A stretch of DNA of 64,000 nt from Prochlorococcus sp. AG-388-F11. Its GTDB lineage: Bacteria; Cyanobacteriota; Cyanobacteriia; PCC-6307; Cyanobiaceae. Within the stretch, counting starts at the first letter, position 1. The number at the start of each line of letters is the position of its first letter. The notes beneath the pieces were generated by a model, which was not told the DNA's origin, ran no database searches, and saw nothing but the letters and a program-made list of their open reading frames with translations. The translations under genes and the position numbers were made by a program. Of this stretch, positions 16,354 through 25,402 are shown one piece after another. The stretch is taken from NCBI GenBank assembly GCA_003279845.1, contig QCGP01000006.1, positions 1 to 64,000 of the forward strand. Direction: 5' to 3'.

Positions 16354-17631
16354 TTATATCATTAGAGGCTTGTCTAAAAAATTCTTATCAATGGAAAATA
16401 TTGTATTTAATAAAACCTCAATACCATTAGCACATTGATCAAGAGAAGTATATTCCTTATAGGAATGACTCAGACCATTCCTGCTTGGGACAAAGATCAT
16501 AACCATAGGACAGATCCTTCCTATTTCTTGTGAGTCATGACTTGCTTTGCTTGGTAAGATTCCAGTTTTAAATCCCAACTTTTCAGATTCATGAAATGAA
16601 GAGCTCACTAATTTAGGGCATGACTTAGTGGGAATCACTTCAAATTGAGGTTCTATCTGTACTACGCATCCAGTAACTTCTTGAATTTCTGAGCATAGAT
16701 TCTCAATTCTTAAACTCATTTTCCCAATTACATCTTCATCCAAATCTCTCATATCTATAGTGAATACTACCTCTCCTGGAATAACATTTGCCGCATTTGG
16801 ATGTAATTTCAATTTACCAACTGTTGCGACTGCACTTTCAGAAGTAGTTTTAGCAATCTGTTCAATGCCAACAATAATTTTAGAGGCGGCCAAAAGTGCA
16901 TCATTTCTATTTGACATCGGTGTAGTTCCTGCATGATTTGCCTGGCCTGTAACTTTAACGGTTATTCTTTTTTGACCTACTATTCCATTAACAATTCCGA
17001 TATCCAAACCACCATCTTCTAGAACCTTTCCCTGTTCAACATGTAATTCAAGAAAAGCGAATATATCTTTTTTACTTCTTGCCGCACTTTTAATCTCAAG
17101 CCAATTTCCACCAATCCGAGAAAGATTATCAATTATTGAACAAAAATTACTGGTAATAAAATCTTCTTCGTTTACAGATAAATTGCCTGTAAAGCCTTTA
17201 CAACCAATCATTGTCGATTCTTCATCAGCAAAGACAATTATTTCAAATGGTCTATTTAATTTAATGTCATTTTCCTGAAGGAAAAAAGCAATTTCAATTC
17301 CTGCAATTACTCCTAAAGTTCCATCGTACTTACCTCCCTTTGGAACAGTGTCGAGATGAGATCCAGTAACAATAGGAGGTAAATTATTATCATGACCATC
17401 TAATCTTGCAATAATATTTCCTGCAGTATCTATTCTTATTTTTAAACCTAAGTCCTTAAGGGTTTTCATACAAAAATTTCTTGCATATATATCTTCATCA
17501 GAAAAACCTCTTCTTGAAACAGAACCATTCTCAGAAGCTCCGATTGAAGAAAAAGAATTTATCAATTCCTGGATTCTATCCCTATTTATTACCTGTGGCT
17601 CTAGGATATTCAATCCAGCACTATAGCTCAT
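16354..17631 (-). CDS. M20 family N-carbamoyl-L-amino-acid / allantoate amidohydrolase
   Basis: 425 residues of the AllC/HyuC/beta-ureidopropionase group. Dinuclear metal ligands are all visible: His92 and Asp103 in GSHLDTVPKGGKYDG, the DEE at 136-138 (VFADEESTM), His197 in LELHVEQGKVLE and a late His in LSHSYKEYTS. The dimer and substrate loop GQANHAGTTPMSNRNDAL is typical of enzymes that cleave a ureido group to ammonia and CO2. It should release the free amine from an N-carbamoyl compound; the exact substrate is not readable. Neighbours: 92 bases after AsnB, zero gap to DUF1028. Confidence 0.88.
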   Translation of the reverse strand: MSYSAGLNILEPQVINRDRIQELINSFSSIGASENGSVSRRGFSDEDIYARNFCMKTLKDLGLKIRIDTAGNIIARLDGHDNNLPPIVTGSHLDTVPKGGKYDGTLGVIAGIEIAFFLQENDIKLNRPFEIIVFADEESTMIGCKGFTGNLSVNEEDFITSNFCSIIDNLSRIGGNWLEIKSAARSKKDIFAFLELHVEQGKVLEDGGLDIGIVNGIVGQKRITVKVTGQANHAGTTPMSNRNDALLAASKIIVGIEQIAKTTSESAVATVGKLKLHPNAANVIPGEVVFTIDMRDLDEDVIGKMSLRIENLCSEIQEVTGCVVQIEPQFEVIPTKSCPKLVSSSFHESEKLGFKTGILPSKASHDSQEIGRICPMVMIFVPSRNGLSHSYKEYTSLDQCANGIEVLLNTIFSIDKNFLDKPLMI

Positions 17632-17723
17632 ACTTCTATTACTTAATCGTATTTAAGGTCTCTTATTTTTCAAATAAAACCTGTATTGGTTTACACCTTT
17701 TCAGAAATTAATTTAGGGACGAA

Positions 17724-19736
17724 TTAAACTTTCCAACCCAAATTATCAGCCATCTTTTGAGCCTTATCTGGGATATCATCAATTATAAAAATCTTATATA
17801 AGATCTGAACGCTTAAAAGATGATTGATTATTGCATCCAATTGTACTTTTTTTGAGGCATCAAGCCCTGAGCTAAAAAATTTATTCAGCAAATTATTTAC
17901 TTCTGTTTCATCCAAGATTCCAAATTCTCTTATCCTCTCAGGACTTAAAAATTCATTCATAATTTCCTGCATAGAACTTAAATTATTTTTATCTGCATGA
18001 GAAGGGGGAGCCATGAAAGGAAATTTTTCACGTTTATACAATGTTTCAGGCAGCAAACCTGACATAGCTTCTCTTAAAACATACTTCTCGATATTGTCTT
18101 TAATCCTAAATTCAGGGGGGACAGCAACAGCAGCTTCAGCTAGATGATGATCTAAAAATGCAGGTCTGGCTTCCATTGAATTTGCCATATCCACTCTATC
18201 TCCACCCCATGTGAGTATTTGGCCCTCAAGCATAGTCTTCATCCAAACGTACTGAGCCTGATCAATTGCGTATCTATCTTCTAACTGTTCAAGATCAAGT
18301 TCTCCAAAAATTGCTGCCCCGGGATCATAATTTTCCGTTATCTCTTTATATTTACTTGAGACTAGACTTTTTGCATAAGTTTCACATGCAAGCCAAGGTT
18401 GCAGGCAACTTGGCGTAAATCCTAAAAATTCATTGAAAGATTGATTACTTATCTCTTCATTAGCAAGCATCGCGCCCTTAAAAATATCATTTGAATTTTC
18501 TAGTTTTTCTTTAAGATTCTCAGATTCTGAATTAGAAATTCCGACCCCATAGGTATACATATCTTTTCTAAAAGCAGGATAGCCACCAAACAATTCATCT
18601 GAACCCTCTCCTGTCATAACGACCTTATAATCGAGCTCATTCACTCTTTTACTCATAAGGTATTTTGCAATTGCAAGGGTGTTATAAATAGATCTTTCAG
18701 TAAACCATAGAACCTTTTCAAAATTCCCATACAGATCATCTCCATTTATTTTTAAAATTTCATGATCTGCATTTGTGGCGAGAGCCATCTCTTTTGCTAT
18801 CGAAGTTTCATCATATCTTTCATCACTGAAACCAATCGTAAATGCCTTTACTGATTTTTGACTTATGGCAGAAGCCAATCCCAAAATTGAGCAACTATCA
18901 ATTCCACCGGACAAATAACAGCCGACCGGAACGTCAGCGACCATTCTTAATTCAACTGCTCTCAACAATTCTTTCCTAATATTTTCAATAAAGTATTTTT
19001 CACTTTTATCTCTTTCATAAGTGTTTTTCTTTGGGAAATTTATATCCCAGAATTTTTCCTCTGTTATCTGAAATTTATTATTTACTCTTTTGACTTTAAG
19101 GATATATCCGGGCTTAACTTGTTTAACACCGGCGAATGCTGTAGAGCCAGGGACCATGACCTGCATCAGTTGATGAACCAGTCCTTCACCCGTAAATTTT
19201 CTTTCAACTGATGGATGGGCAAATAATACTTTTAATTCAGAGCCGAATATTAAGGAATCATCGGTCTCAATCCAGTATTGAGGTTTAATCCCAAATCGGT
19301 CTCTTACAAGATAAAGACAATCCTGTTCTGCATCAAACAATGAAAAGGCAAATTCTCCTCGCAGATAAGATAATGATTCATCAATGCCATATTTCTCATA
19401 AAGTCTAAGCAATATTTCCGAATCACTTTTTGAAGAGAAGCTTACGCCCTGGGCAATAAGATCAGCCCTGATTCTTTGAAAGTCATAAAATTCACCGTTA
19501 TGTGCCATAAGAATATGATTTTCGGCACCTCCGACAAAAGGCTGTCTGGCTCGATTTTCATTTAAATCTATTATTGATAATCTCGCATGACAGAATCCTG
19601 CAGAAGCATCTTCTGATAATTTATATCCAAAACCGTCCGGTCCACGATGGCTTTGAATAGCCGCCATATTTACAAGAATCTGAGGCTCAACAGATTTATC
19701 TTTTGATTTATTAAAAACCCCGCCTATTCCACACAT
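17724..19736 (-). CDS. AsnB-like glutamine-dependent amidotransferase
   Basis: 670 residues. The class-II glutaminase domain begins MCGIGGVF with Cys2 as nucleophile and has ARLSIIDL, NGEFYDF and SDSEILLRLYEKYG. The synthetase domain has the PP-loop SGGIDS at 276-281 and the GEGSDELFGGYPAFR motif, so both half-sites look intact. It should activate a carboxylate with ATP and amidate it with ammonia from glutamine. It is longer than E. coli AsnB (about 550) and within the range of larger AsnB/AsnO-like enzymes, so the acceptor need not be aspartate. Starts four bases after the carbamoyltransferase gene. G+C is visibly higher than in flanking genes. Confidence 0.9.
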   Translation of the reverse strand: MCGIGGVFNKSKDKSVEPQILVNMAAIQSHRGPDGFGYKLSEDASAGFCHARLSIIDLNENRARQPFVGGAENHILMAHNGEFYDFQRIRADLIAQGVSFSSKSDSEILLRLYEKYGIDESLSYLRGEFAFSLFDAEQDCLYLVRDRFGIKPQYWIETDDSLIFGSELKVLFAHPSVERKFTGEGLVHQLMQVMVPGSTAFAGVKQVKPGYILKVKRVNNKFQITEEKFWDINFPKKNTYERDKSEKYFIENIRKELLRAVELRMVADVPVGCYLSGGIDSCSILGLASAISQKSVKAFTIGFSDERYDETSIAKEMALATNADHEILKINGDDLYGNFEKVLWFTERSIYNTLAIAKYLMSKRVNELDYKVVMTGEGSDELFGGYPAFRKDMYTYGVGISNSESENLKEKLENSNDIFKGAMLANEEISNQSFNEFLGFTPSCLQPWLACETYAKSLVSSKYKEITENYDPGAAIFGELDLEQLEDRYAIDQAQYVWMKTMLEGQILTWGGDRVDMANSMEARPAFLDHHLAEAAVAVPPEFRIKDNIEKYVLREAMSGLLPETLYKREKFPFMAPPSHADKNNLSSMQEIMNEFLSPERIREFGILDETEVNNLLNKFFSSGLDASKKVQLDAIINHLLSVQILYKIFIIDDIPDKAQKMADNLGWKV

Positions 19737-19740
19737 CTAG

Positions 19741-20853
19741 TTAAACAACATCCATTACTCTTGTAGTTCTATCCATCAGACAGGTAAGCAATGCCATCCT
19801 TACAAATACTGCTCCTCTTGACTGAGCAAAATACCAATTTTTTGAGGTCTGATCCAGTGATGTTGATAATTCAGGACCACGAGCAAGTGGATGCAATATT
19901 ATGGAATCTTTTTTAAATGGCAACTCACTGTGCAATTTAAATGCACTTCCATGAACCTCATAATTATCTCCAACCCATGCAATTGCATTTATATAGGTAA
20001 CGTCTAGGGAAGGCAACACTTTTTGAATATCCGTCTCCAGCTCAACCTTTAGATCAGATTCAATAAGTTGTTCCAGCTGTCCTTCATCAAATAGATCGTT
20101 CTGATCAATAAATTTTTCATCATAAATTACAATAATTTTTTTTATGAAATATGGAAACTTACAGAATAATTTCAGAAGAGATCTGACTGTTCTCATTCGT
20201 GATGGAACTCCGATGATACCAATGGTTATTTTTTCACTATCATCAGTTGATTTGTTAACAAGATGAGGTCTCCATTTAAAAATCGTATAAAGATCAGACA
20301 TCGCCTGAGTGGGATGTTCATCGATTCCATTACCAGCATTTATTATGGGAATTCTCAATGATTTTGTCATTTCAAAGATCGCCTCATTGTCACTTTCTCT
20401 GAGGACAACGCAGTCACCGTAATTATTAAACATATGAGCAATATCCAAATGGGTTTCTCCTTTGGCAATTCCAGTGGAACTTTTATCGGTGATATTTATT
20501 GAATCGCCACCTAGCCTGTGCCATGCGCTGTCAAACGATAATCTTGTTCTGGTGCTTGGTTCATAGAAGGCATTTATAAGTATCTTTCCCTTGAGGGGAC
20601 TGTTATGGGAAATATATCTGTTTGGGTTACTTTCGAATTTTGCCGCCAGCCTGAAAAGTTGTAGAAGACAATCTTTACTGAAGGGGTCTATAGAAATTAC
20701 ATGCCTGTCCAATAACTCATATAGAAATTCCGCTCTTTCCTTTATTTCAGATAATAAATTCTGAGGATGAGTGGAGCCGTAAATATCAGGTCCGATTCTT
20801 GAAAAAGAAAATGATTTTTCCTTATGTAAGTTTTTTACTTTATACGATCCCAA
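19741..20853 (-). CDS. ATCase-like carbamoyltransferase of unknown acceptor specificity
   Basis: 370 residues, about 45 longer at the N-terminus than PyrB. Carbamoyl-phosphate site residues are intact: STRTR at 100-104, Lys131 in the mobile loop (STGIAKGETHLDIAH), Arg152, HPTQ at 180-183, and the C-terminal YFAQSRGAVFVRMALL. The region that in aspartate transcarbamoylase carries the Arg-x-Gln pair binding aspartate (YxTRxQxER) instead reads YINAIAWVGDNYEVHG (287-302), and HPLPR is HPLAR (321-325). So it should transfer a carbamoyl group but probably not to aspartate. First gene of a four-gene operon. Confidence 0.85.
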   Translation of the reverse strand: MGSYKVKNLHKEKSFSFSRIGPDIYGSTHPQNLLSEIKERAEFLYELLDRHVISIDPFSKDCLLQLFRLAAKFESNPNRYISHNSPLKGKILINAFYEPSTRTRLSFDSAWHRLGGDSINITDKSSTGIAKGETHLDIAHMFNNYGDCVVLRESDNEAIFEMTKSLRIPIINAGNGIDEHPTQAMSDLYTIFKWRPHLVNKSTDDSEKITIGIIGVPSRMRTVRSLLKLFCKFPYFIKKIIVIYDEKFIDQNDLFDEGQLEQLIESDLKVELETDIQKVLPSLDVTYINAIAWVGDNYEVHGSAFKLHSELPFKKDSIILHPLARGPELSTSLDQTSKNWYFAQSRGAVFVRMALLTCLMDRTTRVMDVV

Positions 20854-21114
20854 AGTATTAAAGTTCCAAAATTTGTGCCAATAACTACATTTTTATAAAA
20901 AAAAATCAATAAAGACAAGTGAGTTCAAAGAAAAATCTCAGAAAAAGTCTAATCATTATCAGTTTCTGTATAGGATTAATACAGAAAATATTTAATTCAG
21001 CTCAGAATTTAACAGCAATACTGGTTCATTAACCCTCTCAAATAGGAGTTTTAACGGGTACTTGTTTCATGCCCTAGAATCGGCTTAATGGTAGTATGGC
21101 GCAGGGATTTAAAA
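20854..21114. other. Intergenic region between cluster and ferredoxin gene
   Basis: About 260 bases without a convincing gene. It must hold the promoter of the minus-strand carbamoyltransferase operon and of the plus-strand ferredoxin. The half nearest the ferredoxin (about 21000-21110) is less AT-rich than most spacers. I see no tRNA, no strong terminator and no clear flanking repeat. Confidence 0.4.
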
Positions 21115-21465
21115 ATGACAAAATGGGTAAATAAACACCTTCTACTATGCGCAACACCCACAAAACAGAAATGCTTTAAAGGCAATGAAGGTCAAAAAAC
21201 GTGGGAATGTCTGAAAAAGACTTTAAAAAAATTTGAGAATGATCCCTCTACAAAAAACGTTCATATATTAAGATCAAAAGCTGACTGTTTAAGGATATGT
21301 AAGAATGGCCCAATTCTTCTTGTTTGGCCTGATGGTATTTGGTACGAGAAAGTTTCTCAAGAAAAAATATCAGAAATTTTTACCTCACATATTATTAACG
21401 GTAAGCCAATTGAAAAATGGATTTTTAAAAAAACACCATTTTTAAATAGTCCTAGATACTCATAA
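21115..21465 (+). CDS. Thioredoxin-like [2Fe-2S] ferredoxin
   Basis: About 116 residues from the ATG at 21115 (MTKWVNKHLLLCATP); an ATG at 21088 adds nine residues and is less likely. Four Cys fit the thioredoxin-like 2Fe-2S fold: LLCATPTKQKC with a wide first pair, then DCLRICKNGP for the second, followed by LLVWPDGIWY. The fold is that of NuoE-type and shethna-type ferredoxins; in cyanobacteria the stand-alone form is a small electron carrier. Its 3' end overlaps the convergent hydrolase gene by 14 bases. Confidence 0.85.
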   Translation: MTKWVNKHLLLCATPTKQKCFKGNEGQKTWECLKKTLKKFENDPSTKNVHILRSKADCLRICKNGPILLVWPDGIWYEKVSQEKISEIFTSHIINGKPIEKWIFKKTPFLNSPRYS

Positions 21466-22537
21466 ACCAGTTCTTAACGACTTCGTCTGACCAGCAGCCA
21501 TTAATCGAGTGAAAACCATTATGACCTCCTTTTTCAGTTATAAAAATACTAAATTTATCAATAGATTGTTTTCTTAAATTCAAAGTATCCTTATAAGGAA
21601 CCCAAGGATCATCCTTGGCATGAATAAAAAGCATTGGAGGTAATTTTTTTATTGATTTCTGGATTCTAAATATTGGAGAAGCTTTAACATAATAATCTTC
21701 TAAAGAATCAAATCCCCAACTAGGAGCTGTAAATTTCTGATCAAATTCCCTTATACTTTTTAAACTTCTAATTTTTTTTCTTAATTTCTCGTTATTAAGA
21801 ATTCTGCCTTCATCATTAAATCCATCCCATAACTGATTTTTTAAGCGGTGAAGTAACCATTTTTGGTAGATATAATTTCTAGATCTTTCAATGCAAAGAC
21901 TGCATGAAGATAAATCTAAAGGGCTACTAACGCAGGCTAGGCCATCTAAAAGTTTTTCTCCTTTGTTTTCATCGTAATCTAAGCAGGCATTTAAAAGAAT
22001 TGTTCCGCCTAAAGATAATCCAACTCCATAAATTGGAAGATTATTTATCTTAATGAGATCTTTAAACTCTAAATTAATCAATGTTTTAAAATAATTTATT
22101 GCAGAAATAACATCACTGGAGCATCTAGCACAATAATTTCCTTTAGCTAAATATCTCGCGGATCCAGATCCTCTTAGATTTAATTTAAGAACTCCAAAAC
22201 CATTATTTGCTAATTTCCTAGAGATTCTTCTTAAACCAAACCGTTTAGTTGAGCCCCCTAAACCATGTGTAACGATTACAAATCCTCTAAGTGAATTTAA
22301 GTTTTCAGGTAATTCTAAAAATCCTAAAAGATAATCGCATTCAAATTTTTTAGAAAGAATTTTATTAATCGGAAATAATATTTTTTTATTTGTTGTTGAT
22401 TTACCAAAATCAATAACAAAAGTATCTCTCAAAGTTTGTAAGTCGCCACCTATCCAAGGTAAGACTTCCCGAAATGGCTTATTTTTTAAATAATCTGAAA
22501 AACTAGAAGATATACTATTATTTCTCCCCAACTCCAA
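21452..22537 (-). CDS. YheT-like alpha/beta hydrolase
   Basis: 361 residues with the alpha/beta hydrolase layout of the YheT/COG0429 group: oxyanion VTHGLGGSTKRFG, LNLRGSGSARYL, the nucleophile elbow GVGLSLGGTILL, the acid in FIHAKDDPWVPY and the His in EKGGHNGFHS. It likely hydrolyses esters or lipids; physiological substrate unknown. Its start overlaps the end of pntB by 20 bases, so it is translationally linked to the transhydrogenase operon. Confidence 0.85.
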   Translation of the reverse strand: MELGRNNSISSSFSDYLKNKPFREVLPWIGGDLQTLRDTFVIDFGKSTTNKKILFPINKILSKKFECDYLLGFLELPENLNSLRGFVIVTHGLGGSTKRFGLRRISRKLANNGFGVLKLNLRGSGSARYLAKGNYCARCSSDVISAINYFKTLINLEFKDLIKINNLPIYGVGLSLGGTILLNACLDYDENKGEKLLDGLACVSSPLDLSSCSLCIERSRNYIYQKWLLHRLKNQLWDGFNDEGRILNNEKLRKKIRSLKSIREFDQKFTAPSWGFDSLEDYYVKASPIFRIQKSIKKLPPMLFIHAKDDPWVPYKDTLNLRKQSIDKFSIFITEKGGHNGFHSINGCWSDEVVKNWFMSI

Positions 22538-23957
22538 GATCCTTTAATTCTCCAATCAAATCATTCAGTACCTTTTTTGCATCACCAAAGACCATAGAGG
22601 TATTTGGCAGATCAAATAAATCATTTTTTATTCCAGAGTAACCTGCACTCATACCTCGTTTAATTACAAATACCGTTCTTGCTTCCTGTACATCAAGAAC
22701 TGGCATGCCATATAAAGGAGAAGAGCTATCATTTTTAGCTTGAGGATTAACCACATCATTTGCCCCTAAAACTAAAACAACATCCGTTGCTGGAAAATCA
22801 GGATTTACGACGTCCATCTCTTTAAGTTGTTCGTATGGAACATCTGCTTCTGCTAAAAGTACATTCATATGTCCAGGCATCCTCCCTGCTACAGGATGTA
22901 TTGCGTAAACAACTTCAATACCATTTTGCTCTAGTTTTTTTGTAACTTCCCTTAAAGTATGCTGGGCTTGAGCTACTGCCAGACCATAACCAGGAACAAT
23001 TATTACCTTGTTAGCTGCCTCTAAAGTCAATGCACATTCTTCAACACTGCAAGAAGTTATATTCGTATATTCTCCTGAACCAGAAGAGGCTGTACTTTGT
23101 GCAGATAAAGATCCTCCAAAAAGAACTGAGACCAATGATCTATTCATACCCTTGCACATTACTTGAGTAAGTATTAGACCTGCCGCTCCAACCATTGCGC
23201 CTGCAACTATCAAAAGCTGACTATCTACAACGAAACCTGCTGATGCTGCAGCAATCCCTGAATAGCTATTTAATAAAGATATAACGACTGGCATATCAGC
23301 TCCACCAATTGGCAAAGTAACTCCAATACCTAATAAAGAAGAAACTATAACTAAAAGCCAAATAGAACTTGTATTACCGTTTATCAAATCAAAAAAGGCT
23401 ATCAAGGAAGCGACTGCAAAAACAATATTTACAAAATGTCTAACTTTGCTCTGAGTCCATCCCGGAGTTGACAACCAACCCTGCAACTTTGCCATTGCCA
23501 CAATTGAACCTGTGAAAGTTATGGCACCAACAAATATAGAAACAGATATTGAAACTTCGTTAATCAGTGACTTAAAAAAATCAAAATTTTCTTGGCCCCC
23601 AGATATAGGAAAAATAGCTACTCCTAAGGCAACTAAAATTGATGACATTCCTCCACAACCATTGAACAATGCCACTGTCTCAGGCATGGAGGTCATAGGT
23701 ACTTTTTTTGCAAGTATTGCTCCGAATAAACTACCTATGATTGATCCAATTATTATCCAAATCCAAGACTGAATATCAATTCCAGAAGTACCCAAATAAT
23801 AAGAAAGTAATCCTACTACTGATAGCGACATCGCAAATGCAGCTAATCTATTAGCATCCCTTGCTGATTTTACTTTTGACAATCCTTTTATTCCCAAAGC
23901 CAGTAAAAGTACAGCTAGAAGGTCAATAACAAATTTAATGATTACAGGTAGATTCAT
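22518..23957 (-). CDS. pntB: NAD(P) transhydrogenase subunit beta
   Basis: 479 residues. Eight or nine membrane helices in the first 280 residues (VALFNGCGGMSSILVALG, GITLPIGGADMPVVISLLNS-type landmarks) are followed by the NADP-binding domain III: VIIVPGYGLAVAQAQH, YAIHPVAGRMPGHMNVLLAEA and VLGANDVVNPQA, with RGMSAGYSGI near the end. It couples hydride transfer from NADH to NADP with proton entry. Third in the order pntA1, pntA2, pntB. Confidence 0.97.
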   Translation of the reverse strand: MNLPVIIKFVIDLLAVLLLALGIKGLSKVKSARDANRLAAFAMSLSVVGLLSYYLGTSGIDIQSWIWIIIGSIIGSLFGAILAKKVPMTSMPETVALFNGCGGMSSILVALGVAIFPISGGQENFDFFKSLINEVSISVSIFVGAITFTGSIVAMAKLQGWLSTPGWTQSKVRHFVNIVFAVASLIAFFDLINGNTSSIWLLVIVSSLLGIGVTLPIGGADMPVVISLLNSYSGIAAASAGFVVDSQLLIVAGAMVGAAGLILTQVMCKGMNRSLVSVLFGGSLSAQSTASSGSGEYTNITSCSVEECALTLEAANKVIIVPGYGLAVAQAQHTLREVTKKLEQNGIEVVYAIHPVAGRMPGHMNVLLAEADVPYEQLKEMDVVNPDFPATDVVLVLGANDVVNPQAKNDSSSPLYGMPVLDVQEARTVFVIKRGMSAGYSGIKNDLFDLPNTSMVFGDAKKVLNDLIGELKDLGVGEK

Positions 23958-23965
23958 GTTAAAAA

Positions 23966-24259
23966 TTACTTCTTATTTGATGGTTTACGACTAAACATCG
24001 CGAGCATTCGATCAGTTACAAAGAAACCTCCTACAACGTTGAAAAGAGCAAATCCAAGAGAAACTGAACCAATGATTAAAAGTGGTACATTACCTTCTGC
24101 TTTTACAATTAAAGTTAATGCTGCAAGCATAGTTATTCCTGAAATTGCATTTGCTCCGCTCATTAGAGGTGTGTGAAGAGTAGGAGGAACTTTTCCAATT
24201 AACTCGAGGCCCAATAAACTGCCAAGTAAAAGAACCCAAAGAAGACTTATAAAAGACAT
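23966..24259 (-). CDS. pntA2: NAD(P) transhydrogenase subunit alpha, membrane part
   Basis: 97 residues with three membrane helices: SLLWVLLLGSLLGLELIGKVPP, then HTPLMSGANAISGITMLAAL and a final glycine-rich helix. This is the short domain II segment that is separate from domain I in cyanobacteria and some alpha-proteobacteria. It lies eight bases before pntB and 12 bases after pntA1. Confidence 0.95.
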   Translation of the reverse strand: MSFISLLWVLLLGSLLGLELIGKVPPTLHTPLMSGANAISGITMLAALTLIVKAEGNVPLLIIGSVSLGFALFNVVGGFFVTDRMLAMFSRKPSNKK

Positions 24260-24271
24260 AATTTTAAAACC

Positions 24272-25402
24272 TCAATTTGCAAAAACTTTATTTTGAAGAA
24301 CAACTCCTTCATCGCTTAATAAACATCCAGAAATGAGTTCATCCTCTTTATCTAATTTAATTACACCATCTTTTATAAAAGGTGTAATCAATGATGTTAA
24401 GTTCTTAGCATAAAGTGAACTTGCATCATAAGGAACTGATGAGGGTAATTCTCCTGCTCCTATAAGTTTTACCCCATCCTTGATAATAGTTTCATTTGAT
24501 TTTGTTCCTTCACAATTACCTCCCTGAGAAACTGCCAAATCAATCACTACTGCACCAGGCCTCATTTTTTCAATCATGGGAGAGTCTATTAAAACAGGAG
24601 CCTTTTTACCTAAAACTTGCGCAGTACATATGGCAACATCAGCTTCAGACAAATATTTAGTTAAAGTTGCCTTCTGTTTTGAAAGGAATTCGGGTGTTAC
24701 AGCTTTTGCATAACCTCCTGCCTCTCCTGGCTTTTCGTCCACTTCAGGAAGTTCTATAAATCTTGCTCCTAAGGACTCTACTTGTTCTTTAACAGCAGGT
24801 CTAATATCAGATACAAAAACTATTGCACCAAGTCTTTTTGCTGTCGCAACTGCCTGCAATCCTGCAACGCCTCCACCAAGAACCACAACTTTGGCAGGTT
24901 GGACTGTGCCTGCTGCAGTCATAAGCATTGGAAAATATCTATCTAACTCACTTGCAGCTAAAAGAACTGCTTTATATCCAGCGATATTGGCCTGTGAAGA
25001 AAGAACATCAGAAGATTGAGCTCTACTAATTCTAGGAAGCAACTCTAGCGATAAAGCTGAAATCTTATTACTATTTATAATTTTTAGAAGCTCTTTATTC
25101 CCGTATGGATTAAGAAGACCAAGAAGAACAGCACCTTTCTTTAATTTAGTTAAATTATCCTCTGATGGAGTTTGAACACAAAATACTAAGTCCGCTTCAC
25201 CCCAAATTTGCTGATCTAAGTTACTTATTATTGTTCCGCCCGATTCTTCATATGATAAGTCACTAAATCCTGATAATTTTCCTGCTGAACTTTCAATATA
25301 AACGTCACATCCAAGACTTTTTAATTTTTTTACCGCTTCTGGCGTAGCTGCAACTCTCCTTTCACCAGAGCTTGTTTCGGAAGGAATAAGTATCTTTGTC
25401 AA
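24272..25402 (-). CDS. pntA1: NAD(P) transhydrogenase subunit alpha, NAD-binding part
   Basis: 376 residues of the alanine dehydrogenase/PNT domain I: start ILIPSETSSGERRVAATPEAV, then VVVLGGGVAGLQAVATAKRLGA for NAD binding and the RQD-like loop region near SLELLPRISRAQSSDVLSSQA. It is the soluble subunit that takes hydride from NADH. First gene of the pnt operon; 127 bases separate it from a divergent gene. Confidence 0.96.
   Translation of the reverse strand: MTKILIPSETSSGERRVAATPEAVKKLKSLGCDVYIESSAGKLSGFSDLSYEESGGTIISNLDQQIWGEADLVFCVQTPSEDNLTKLKKGAVLLGLLNPYGNKELLKIINSNKISALSLELLPRISRAQSSDVLSSQANIAGYKAVLLAASELDRYFPMLMTAAGTVQPAKVVVLGGGVAGLQAVATAKRLGAIVFVSDIRPAVKEQVESLGARFIELPEVDEKPGEAGGYAKAVTPEFLSKQKATLTKYLSEADVAICTAQVLGKKAPVLIDSPMIEKMRPGAVVIDLAVSQGGNCEGTKSNETIIKDGVKLIGAGELPSSVPYDASSLYAKNLTSLITPFIKDGVIKLDKEDELISGCLLSDEGVVLQNKVFAN

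Noticed and set aside
23966-25402. Split pntA as a broken gene
   Set aside because: The alpha subunit is normally encoded by two genes in cyanobacteria; both parts have intact starts and motifs.
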